Origin: Myxococcales bacterium
Lineage (GTDB): Bacteria > Myxococcota > Polyangia > Polyangiales > Polyangiaceae
Length of the DNA: 20,866 nt
Assembly: GCA_003151595.1 (NCBI GenBank)
Contig: PLXW01000085.1
Span: forward strand, 1-20,866
Direction: 5' to 3'
In this document: one piece after another, positions 15,065-20,866 of the stretch
Position numbering within the stretch: position 1 is the first letter of the stretch
Layout of the letters: each line of letters begins with the position of its first letter
Translations under genes and position numbers: made by a program
The notes under the pieces: generated by a model
Told to the model about the DNA's origin: nothing
Database searches by the model: none
Seen by the model: the letters and a program-made list of their open reading frames with translations, nothing else

Positions 15065-16570
15065 CTACCGCGCGGTTTCGGATCCCGTGACCGCTTCGCG
15101 CGGGCGCCAGCGGAGCGTGGGCTTGCGTGCCGCGCGCGCTTCGTCGAGTCGCCCGAGGCGCGTGACCGACGGCGCTTCGTGCAGCGCTTCCGGCTTCTCC
15201 AGCGCCTCCTTCGCGATCGCCTGCATCGCGTCGACGAACTGATCGAGCGTCTCCTTCGTCTCGGTCTCGGTCGGCTCGATCATCATCGCGCCGGCCACGA
15301 CGAGCGGGAAGTACACGGTCGGGGGGTGAATGCCGTAGTCGATGAGCCGCTTGGCGATGTCGAGCGTCTTCACGCCGGCTTCTTTCTGGAGCCGCTTGTC
15401 GCTCACGATCACCTCGTGCATGCACGTGCGATCGAACGCCGGCGGGTACCACTCGCCGAGGCGCACGCGCACGTAGTTCGCGTTGAGCACCGCGAGGTCC
15501 GTGGCGGCCTTCAACCCCTCGGGCCCCATCTCGCGGATGTACGCGTAGGCGCGCACCATCATCCCGAAGTTCCCGATGAAGCTTCGCAAGCGCCCGACGC
15601 TCTTCGGTCGATCGTAGTCGAGCGAGTACACGCCGTCGGCGAAGCGCACCGTGGGCTTGGGCTGAAAGGGCTCGAGGCTCCGCTTGAACGCGACCGGCCC
15701 GCATCCGGGACCACCGCCGCCGTGCGGCGTCGTGAACGTCTTGTGCAGGTTGAACTGCATCACGTCGATCCCGAGATCGCCCGGCCGCGCGCGCCCCATG
15801 AGCGCGTTCAAGTTCGCGCCGTCGCCGTACACGAGGCCACCCTTGTCGTGGACCATCTTGGCGATCGTCGGCAGGTGCGTCTCGAAGAGCCCCAGCGTGT
15901 TGGGGTTCGTGATCATGATCGCGGCGGTGTCGTCGTCGAGCAGGTTCGCGATGTGCTCGGGATGGATGATCCCGTCGGCGCCGCCCAGGAACGGCACGGC
16001 CGTCAGCCCGTTGAGCGTGCACGACGCCGGGTTCGTCCCGTGCGCCGTGTCGGGAATCAGCACCCGCTTCGGCGAGCGCCCGCGTTCCGCGTGGTAGGCG
16101 CGAATCATCATGAGCCCGGTGAGCTCACCCTGCGCGCCGGCCGCGGGCTGAAGGCTCACCGCGTCCATGCCGACGATCTCGGCGAGCGCCTTCTCGAGCC
16201 GCACCATCAGCTCGAACGCGCCCTGCATCATCTCCTCGGGCGCATACGGATGAAGCCGCGCGAACCCGGGCAGGCGCGCGGCCCACTCGTTCACCTTCGG
16301 GTTGAACTTCATCGTGCACGAGCCGAGCGGATAGAACTGCGTGTCGATCGCGAAGTTCTGCTGCGACAGGCGCACGAAGTGGCGAACCACCTCGGGCTCG
16401 CTTACCTCGGGCAACCCCGCTTCATCACGCCGCGCGTTCGCGCCGAAGAGGCGCGCAACGTCGACCTCCGGCACATCGAGCGGCGCGAGCGACACGCCGC
16501 TCCGCCCCTTGGCACCACGCTCGAAGATCGGCGGTTCTACAAACTGAAGCCCGCGTTCCGCGTCCTGCAT
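15065..16570 (-). CDS. gcvPB: Glycine dehydrogenase (decarboxylating) subunit 2, P-protein beta subunit
   Basis: Predicted 501-aa, PLP-dependent half of the glycine cleavage P-protein. With GcvPA it decarboxylates glycine and passes the aminomethyl group to the lipoyl H-protein. Family landmarks are intact: IFERGAKGRSG near the start, FYPLGSCTMKFNP, PAAGAQGELTG, DTAHGTNPAS, the PLP-binding lysine K277 in NLHKTFTTPHGGGGPG, and EPTETETKETLDQF near the end. Length is normal for the beta subunit. Start at ATG 16570, chosen by alignment to the family's N-terminus; the ribosome site is poor (AGGG 11 bases upstream). It is placed 14 bases after a lipoprotein gene and 3 bases before a VWA gene. No gcvPA, gcvT or gcvH is adjacent in this window. 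Confidence 0.96.
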   Translation of the reverse strand: MQDAERGLQFVEPPIFERGAKGRSGVSLAPLDVPEVDVARLFGANARRDEAGLPEVSEPEVVRHFVRLSQQNFAIDTQFYPLGSCTMKFNPKVNEWAARLPGFARLHPYAPEEMMQGAFELMVRLEKALAEIVGMDAVSLQPAAGAQGELTGLMMIRAYHAERGRSPKRVLIPDTAHGTNPASCTLNGLTAVPFLGGADGIIHPEHIANLLDDDTAAIMITNPNTLGLFETHLPTIAKMVHDKGGLVYGDGANLNALMGRARPGDLGIDVMQFNLHKTFTTPHGGGGPGCGPVAFKRSLEPFQPKPTVRFADGVYSLDYDRPKSVGRLRSFIGNFGMMVRAYAYIREMGPEGLKAATDLAVLNANYVRVRLGEWYPPAFDRTCMHEVIVSDKRLQKEAGVKTLDIAKRLIDYGIHPPTVYFPLVVAGAMMIEPTETETKETLDQFVDAMQAIAKEALEKPEALHEAPSVTRLGRLDEARAARKPTLRWRPREAVTGSETAR

Positions 16571-16584
16571 GTGAAGTGAGACCC

Positions 16585-17124
16585 TTACTGCCAGTTGTCT
16601 TTCGAGGCAGGCGGCGCGGTCCCCTGCATGTCGCCTTTGATCGAGTTCATGTCGGGCGTCTTCCCGATCTGCTTGACGGTGTGCCAGCTCCCGCCGACCT
16701 CGTCGCTCCCCATTCCGTACTCGCCGTCGAGCTCGGGGATCTTGTCGCTGTTGATCTTGAAGACGAAGTACCCCTTGCCGGAGGCTTCCGCCGCAGGACC
16801 GACGAGCCCGTATTTGTGCTCTTTCCACGTGAAGTGCATCACGTTGCCGGTGGCGACGCCGGAGAGGTCGCCCCACGCGCTCTGGTCCGCGCGCTTCCAC
16901 TTGCCGACGATGTTGTTGTCGTTGGCGACCATGTGGAGGTTGCCGAAGACCGGGTTGAAGTACACGCCGGTCCACGTCTGCCCGTCGGGCATGTTGTCGG
17001 GCTTGATGTTCGCGCTACGGGCGCCGGCGGAGTCGCCGCACCCGACGATCGACGACGAGGCGCACGCCATCGCGCACGCGGCCACGAGGGGACCGAAAAG
17101 ACGAGCGGTTCGCATGCGGCGCAC
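16585..17124 (-). CDS. Small lipoprotein with Trp/Gly beta-rich domain, function unknown
   Basis: Predicted 179 aa. The signal peptide ends in a perfect lipobox IVGC with C29 lipidated. The mature part looks all-beta: alternating hydrophobic strands with conserved-looking glycine turns and Trp/Phe residues (TWTGVYFNPVFGNLHMVAND, IVGKWKRAD, MHFTWKEHKYG, GKGYFVFKIN, GGSWHTVKQIG), reminiscent of small beta-barrel proteins. The GTG at 17124 is preferred over ATG 17115 because GAGG lies 7 bases before GTG but 16 before the ATG. It is 14 bases upstream of gcvPB, so probably the first gene of that series. It shares a 61-base divergent region with the S41 peptidase gene. I recognise no named family. 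Confidence 0.75.
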   Translation of the reverse strand: MRRMRTARLFGPLVAACAMACASSSIVGCGDSAGARSANIKPDNMPDGQTWTGVYFNPVFGNLHMVANDNNIVGKWKRADQSAWGDLSGVATGNVMHFTWKEHKYGLVGPAAEASGKGYFVFKINSDKIPELDGEYGMGSDEVGGSWHTVKQIGKTPDMNSIKGDMQGTAPPASKDNWQ

Positions 17125-17185
17125 TTTAGTACCTCACCCCTCGGACGATCCAGGGCGATCCAAGCCTCGGTGTAGGATCGCGGCC
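17125..17185. promoter_or_regulatory. 61-base divergent intergenic region
   Basis: It separates the divergent starts of the lipoprotein-gcvPB-VWA series (minus) and the S41 peptidase (plus). Both genes' ribosome sites lie within it, GAGG for minus and AGGA at 17174-17177 for plus. Promoters must therefore overlap each other or reach into the opposite coding region. I see no clear -35/-10 pair or operator. Confidence 0.4.
17132..17138 (-). promoter_or_regulatory. Ribosome binding site deciding a GTG start
   Basis: GGTGAGG on the minus strand; its GAGG is 7 bases before GTG 17124. This supports the GTG start of the small lipoprotein over the ATG three codons later. Confidence 0.55.
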
Positions 17186-18850
17186 GTGAACCGCCGGCTC
17201 CGTTCGCTCGCACCGTATTCGTTCGTTGGTTCGTGGATCGCGCTCGTGGCGTGTGGGGGCGCGACGCCGCCGAATCGAGCGAGCGCGCCGAGCCTGGTGC
17301 CACAGCCGGACGTCGCGAGCGCTCGCGGGGTCCCCGACGCGGCCGCGCCCGTGAACGACGAAGCGGCGCGCCACAAGCTCTTCGCCGAGCTCGTCGCCCT
17401 CGTTCGCCGCTACCACGTGTTCTCCCCGCAGACCGAGAAGAACCTGGGGCGGCGCTGGGACGACGAGCTTCCCGCGCTCGAAGCGGACTTCGCACGCGCG
17501 GCCGATCGCCCGGCGCTGACCTTGGCGCTCGTTCGCTTCGGCAACAGCCTGCACAACCCGCACTGCGGCTTCGACCCGCCGGTCGACGCGCAGATCGTCG
17601 TCGTGGACGCGAAGGCCGACGTGGAGTGGACCGACGGCAAGCCGGTCTTCTACGTGGCCGAGCCGCCCAAAGGCTCGACGCTCGTTGCCGGCGACGTCTT
17701 CGAGGAGATCGGCGGCGTTCCTGCATCCGAGCTCCTGGTGCGCGAGATGTATCGCTCGAACTCGAACAACTGGTTCGGCATCGCGCGCGCCGTCGCGCGT
17801 GGGATCACGCGACGCGCGACGCTCGCCGCGAAGCTCGGGTCGCACGTGATCTGGAGAGTGCGCCCGCGCGACGGAGGCGCCGCGAAGACCGTCGACCTCA
17901 CGTGGCACGCGGCCGGGTCGTCCTCGGAGGAAGGGAGCGACTACGCGATCGACTACACGCGCGCGAGCTGCAGCGGTCTCCCTGCCGTCGGCTACGGCGC
18001 GTACGCGCTCGCCTCCGAGGGGCCGAACTTCTGCCTCTACACCTCGAACGACGCGCGCTACCGCGCCTACCCCATCGTCCGCTACTTCTCGTTCGCTTAC
18101 TTCCGCGGCAACGAAGACAGCTACGAGCCCGGCTTTCACCGCGCGCGGGCCGATCACGACGCGCTGCTCGCGCAGCTCTCGGCGCTCACCGGCGCGAGGG
18201 GCGTGCTCCTCGATCTCCGCGACAACGGCGGCGGCAGCAACCCGAACTGGGCGATGGATTGGTTCGCCCCCGCGCCGTACACCGATCACTACGTCTTCAC
18301 GAGGCTCGACGACGATCTCCGCGACCCAGGCTTTCGTCGTGACGCGAACATGGAGGACCCGAGCGAGAGCCGCGCCTTCCTCGCGCAGCTCGACGCCCGC
18401 GCGCCCGGCCAGGAGTTCGCGAAGCGCCCGTTCTTCTGTCGCCCCGACACGTGCGACTGGGACAACCGCTACACGCCGAGCCACCGCGTGACGAAGCTGC
18501 CGCTGGCGTTGCTCGTCGGCCCGGGATGCGTGAGCTCGTGCGACGCCTTCACGCAGCAGTTCTCCGAATGGGGCTTCGGGCCGCTCATCGGCGAGCCCAC
18601 GGCCGCGGGGCACACGACGCGCCGCCTCACGCGCGATGTGATGTACCAAGGCGAGCGTCTGGGAACGCTCATCCTCGCCTTCTCGTACGAGGTCAGCGGC
18701 AAGAGCGGCGAGCGCGTTGAAGGCGTCCCGATTCACCTCACCGATCGGCTGGACCACACCTTCGCGAACCGAGCGCGCTACGACGCATTGCTCGTCGAGC
18801 ACGCGATCGCCGCGCTGCCGAAGACGCCGGCAGCGCACGCGAAGCCGTGA
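17186..18850 (+). CDS. S41-family peptidase lipoprotein
   Basis: Predicted 554 aa. The signal peptide ends in LVAC with C23 lipidated. A helical region (about 45-105) precedes a PDZ-like segment (about 110-165, GDVFEEIGGVPASELL). The S41 catalytic core follows: LLDLRDNGGGS at 341-351, and the nucleophile region GPGCVSSCDAF with S450 best aligned to the catalytic serine of the S-x-x-E/D motif. The usual GVEGVPIHLTD-type closing segment is present near the C-terminus. S41 enzymes (tail-specific/C-terminal processing proteases) trim or degrade proteins in the periplasm. The GTG at 17186 is chosen because AGGA sits 8 bases upstream and the signal peptide begins there. Seven or so cysteines in the mature part (for example in FCRPDTCDW) suggest disulfides. 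Confidence 0.88.
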   Translation: MNRRLRSLAPYSFVGSWIALVACGGATPPNRASAPSLVPQPDVASARGVPDAAAPVNDEAARHKLFAELVALVRRYHVFSPQTEKNLGRRWDDELPALEADFARAADRPALTLALVRFGNSLHNPHCGFDPPVDAQIVVVDAKADVEWTDGKPVFYVAEPPKGSTLVAGDVFEEIGGVPASELLVREMYRSNSNNWFGIARAVARGITRRATLAAKLGSHVIWRVRPRDGGAAKTVDLTWHAAGSSSEEGSDYAIDYTRASCSGLPAVGYGAYALASEGPNFCLYTSNDARYRAYPIVRYFSFAYFRGNEDSYEPGFHRARADHDALLAQLSALTGARGVLLDLRDNGGGSNPNWAMDWFAPAPYTDHYVFTRLDDDLRDPGFRRDANMEDPSESRAFLAQLDARAPGQEFAKRPFFCRPDTCDWDNRYTPSHRVTKLPLALLVGPGCVSSCDAFTQQFSEWGFGPLIGEPTAAGHTTRRLTRDVMYQGERLGTLILAFSYEVSGKSGERVEGVPIHLTDRLDHTFANRARYDALLVEHAIAALPKTPAAHAKP

Positions 18851-18867
18851 GAGCGTCTTGTGCAGAC

Positions 18868-18892
18868 CGCGTCGCGCAAGAGCGCGGACGCG
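18868..18892. terminator. Hairpin between convergent S41 and secA genes
   Basis: cgcgtcgcgc and gcgcggacgcg-type arms pair to a roughly 10-bp GC stem with one bulged G and an AAGA loop, in the 45-base gap between two convergent stops. No T-tract follows on either strand, so a bidirectional terminator is likely but not certain. Confidence 0.4.
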
Positions 18893-18895
18893 CCG

Positions 18896-20866
18896 TCAGG
18901 GACTCGCGTCGTCCGGCTCGCTGCCGTCTTCCAGCGCCGCGCCGTGGCACTTCTTGAACTTCTGACCGCTGCCGCACGGGCAGGGATCGTTGCGCCCGAT
19001 CTTCGGTCCCTGCCGCTGCGCCGGCTGCTGAATCGCGCGCTGCTGCGGCTGCGGCCTGCGTGAAGGCTGCGCCGCCGCCGGGTCCTGCGCCTCTTCGCCG
19101 TCGACCTCGGAGCCGTGGCGCGTGTGCATCGCCGCTTGCTGCGCGGCGTGACGCTCGGCGTCCTCGCGCTCGATGCGCTCGATCTCCGTCTCCTGCTGGA
19201 CCTGCACCTTGAACAGCTTCGTCGCGACGTTGCTGCTCGTGGCCGCCATCATGTTGATGAAGAGGTCGTAGCCCTCCTTCTTGTACTCCTGCTTCGGGTC
19301 CTTCTGCCCGTAGCCGCGGAGGCCGATGCCGTCGCGCAGGTGCTCCATGTTCGTGAGGTGCTCGACCCACGCGCGATCGATCTCCTCGAGATAGAAGTGC
19401 CGGAACACGCGGAGGATCAGCTCCGTCCCCAGCTCCTTCTCCTTGGCCTCGATGATCTTCTCGGCCTGCGTGTAGAGCCGATGCGCGACCTCTTCTTGAT
19501 CGACCGTCGACTCGTAGTTGACGGGCTTGGCGCCGAAGTGCTCGATGAACGCGCTTCGAATCCCCTTCCAGTCCCAGTCTTCCGGCGGCTTGTTCCCGGG
19601 GCAGCTCTCTTCGACGACCGCGCCGATGATCCCGTCGGCCAGGTCGAGCAGGCGCTCGCGCTGCTCGGTGAGCGACTGCGTGATCTCGCTGAGCAACCGC
19701 TCGTAGACCTTCTGCGGCTCCTTCGCCTCCGACTCCTTGAAGTCGATGCGGTAGCCCCAGAACTTGTAGATGTCCTCGCGCAGTGAATCGAGCGAGTAGA
19801 GCTCCTTCACTTCGCTGACCTTTGTCGGTCGCGGCGGCGGCGGCGATCCGTCGGCCGCGGGCGCGCTCATCGGCGTGCCGTAGTGAACGATCATCTGCTC
19901 GATGTTCGGCTTCACGTCGGTGCCGAGGCGCTCGAGCGGCTTGATGTCGCGCATCTTGCCGGTCGGCTTGCCGTCGTCGTCGAGGCGCTCGGGCTTGTAG
20001 ATGCCGAGCAGGAGCTGCTGACGGATCGTGTAGACCGTCTTCCGCTGCTCGCTCATCACGTCGTCGTATTCGAGCAGGTTCTTCCGGATGTCGAAGTTGC
20101 GCCCCTCGACCTTCGTCTGCGCGTCACCGATCGATTTGCTCACCCACGGGTGCTCGATCGGCTCGTCGTCCGGCATCCCCATGCGCTCCATGAGCGACTT
20201 CACGCGGTCGCCCGCGAAGATGCGCATCAGGTCGTCTTCGAGCGAAAGGTAGAAGCGCGACGAGCCCGGGTCTCCCTGGCGACCGGCGCGACCACGGAGC
20301 TGGTTGTCGATGCGTCGCGACTCGTGGCGCTCGGTGCCGACGATGTGAAGACCGCCGGCCGCCTTGACCTCGTCTCCCTCGGCCTTGCACGACGCTTCGT
20401 ACTTCTCGACGGTCTTCTGGAACTCCTCGGGCTCCGCCTTCTCGTCGCGGTTCTGCTCTTTGAACTCGAGCCGCGCGAGCATCTCGGCGCTGCCGCCGAG
20501 CACGATGTCGGTCCCTCGACCGGCCATGTTCGTCGAGACCGTGATGGCCCCTTTGCGACCGGCCTGCGCGACGATGAACGCTTCCTTCTCGTGCTGCTTC
20601 GCGTTCAAGACCGCGTGCGGGATCTTCTTCGACTTCAAGATGCGCGCGATGGCGCTGCTCTTCTCGACGCTCGTGGTGCCGACGAGCACCGGCTGTCCGC
20701 GCTCGTGGTACTCGTTGATCTCGTTGATGACCGCGGTGAACTTCTCCCGCTCGGTCTTGTAGACGAGGTCTTCGTAGTCCTGCCGCAGGATGGGCTTGTT
20801 CGTCGGCGCGACGATGACGCCGAGCTTGTACGTGGAGTGAAACTCCTCGGCCTCGGTGTCGGCCGT
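18896..20866 (-). CDS. secA: Preprotein translocase ATPase SecA, C-terminal part (5' end outside window)
   Basis: The motor ATPase that pushes unfolded preproteins through SecYEG. The frame is open to the window edge; 656 residues are visible and the N-terminal part is missing. In order: end of the preprotein cross-linking/NBD2 boundary ([10 protein letters not shown]), NBD2 with [27 protein letters not shown] and the helicase-like [13 protein letters not shown] finger, the helical scaffold ([10 protein letters not shown]), helical wing domain, a flexible Gln/Pro/Ala-rich linker, and a zinc-binding SEC-C tail ([14 protein letters not shown]), which binds SecB and phospholipids in other bacteria. 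Compared with E. coli SecA the scaffold carries an extra stretch of about 110 residues after [10 protein letters not shown]. Ends convergent to the S41 peptidase gene. Confidence 0.97.
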   Translation of the reverse strand, partial: TADTEAEEFHSTYKLGVIVAPTNKPILRQDYEDLVYKTEREKFTAVINEINEYHERGQPVLVGTTSVEKSSAIARILKSKKIPHAVLNAKQHEKEAFIVAQAGRKGAITVSTNMAGRGTDIVLGGSAEMLARLEFKEQNRDEKAEPEEFQKTVEKYEASCKAEGDEVKAAGGLHIVGTERHESRRIDNQLRGRAGRQGDPGSSRFYLSLEDDLMRIFAGDRVKSLMERMGMPDDEPIEHPWVSKSIGDAQTKVEGRNFDIRKNLLEYDDVMSEQRKTVYTIRQQLLLGIYKPERLDDDGKPTGKMRDIKPLERLGTDVKPNIEQMIVHYGTPMSAPAADGSPPPPRPTKVSEVKELYSLDSLREDIYKFWGYRIDFKESEAKEPQKVYERLLSEITQSLTEQRERLLDLADGIIGAVVEESCPGNKPPEDWDWKGIRSAFIEHFGAKPVNYESTVDQEEVAHRLYTQAEKIIEAKEKELGTELILRVFRHFYLEEIDRAWVEHLTNMEHLRDGIGLRGYGQKDPKQEYKKEGYDLFINMMAATSSNVATKLFKVQVQQETEIERIEREDAERHAAQQAAMHTRHGSEVDGEEAQDPAAAQPSRRPQPQQRAIQQPAQRQGPKIGRNDPCPCGSGQKFKKCHGAALEDGSEPDDASP

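Noticed and set aside
10442..16579. Two open frames of about 1000 codons antisense to M13, VWA and gcvPB
   Set aside because: The opposite strand holds clearly recognisable enzymes with intact motifs; the antisense translations have none.
16585..17124. Avidin or lipocalin assignment for the small beta-rich lipoprotein
   Set aside because: Gly/Trp turns are suggestive, but no diagnostic motif of either family is present.
16595..17185. N-terminal extension of the S41 peptidase reading frame
   Set aside because: It runs antisense through the small lipoprotein gene; the signal peptide, lipobox and ribosome site place the start at GTG 17186.

Overview
This window looks like chromosomal DNA of a myxobacterium (Myxococcota), most likely of the Polyangia/Sorangiineae type. 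The evidence is the high G+C, the strong G/C bias at third codon positions, the many secreted lipoproteins with Ala/Asp/Gly/Ser-rich linkers, a MYXO-CTERM-like sorting tail on a secreted protease, and a SecA with an enlarged scaffold region. I see no rRNA, tRNA, CRISPR array, insertion sequence, integrase or phage gene. There is no gene-free stretch longer than 300 bases.

Layout. 1-3000: a secreted S53 (sedolisin) peptidase on the minus strand. 3100-3830: a two-gene minus-strand unit with a 75-aa membrane protein and a lipoprotein built from two 8-cysteine repeats. 3959-4618: a plus-strand, sensor-only relative of chemotaxis receptors. 4632-5540: a minus-strand lipoprotein whose cysteine spacing matches the animal hormone family stanniocalcin. 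5727-6172: a frame-disrupted cysteine-rich gene. 6317-7544: two plus-strand genes, an exported methyltransferase-like lipoprotein and a small STAS-like protein. 7549-10419: a minus-strand pair, an M48 membrane peptidase with TPRs followed by an HSDL2-like short-chain dehydrogenase. 10512-11396: a helical-repeat protein on the plus strand. 11408-17124: four minus-strand genes in series (lipoprotein, glycine decarboxylase subunit GcvPB, VWA-domain protein, M13 peptidase lipoprotein). 17186-18850: an S41 peptidase lipoprotein on the plus strand, divergent from that series. 18896-20866: the C-terminal part of SecA, cut by the window edge.

How the genes fit together. Much of the window serves the cell envelope. 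There are four peptidases from four unrelated families (S53, M48, M13, S41), about six predicted lipoproteins, and SecA, the motor that exports such proteins. GcvPB and the dehydrogenase are the only clear metabolic enzymes. The observation I rate highest is the stanniocalcin-like lipoprotein. All ten cysteines that form the five internal disulfides of vertebrate stanniocalcin-1 have a counterpart in order, mostly with spacings within one residue and with one interval identical at 34 residues.
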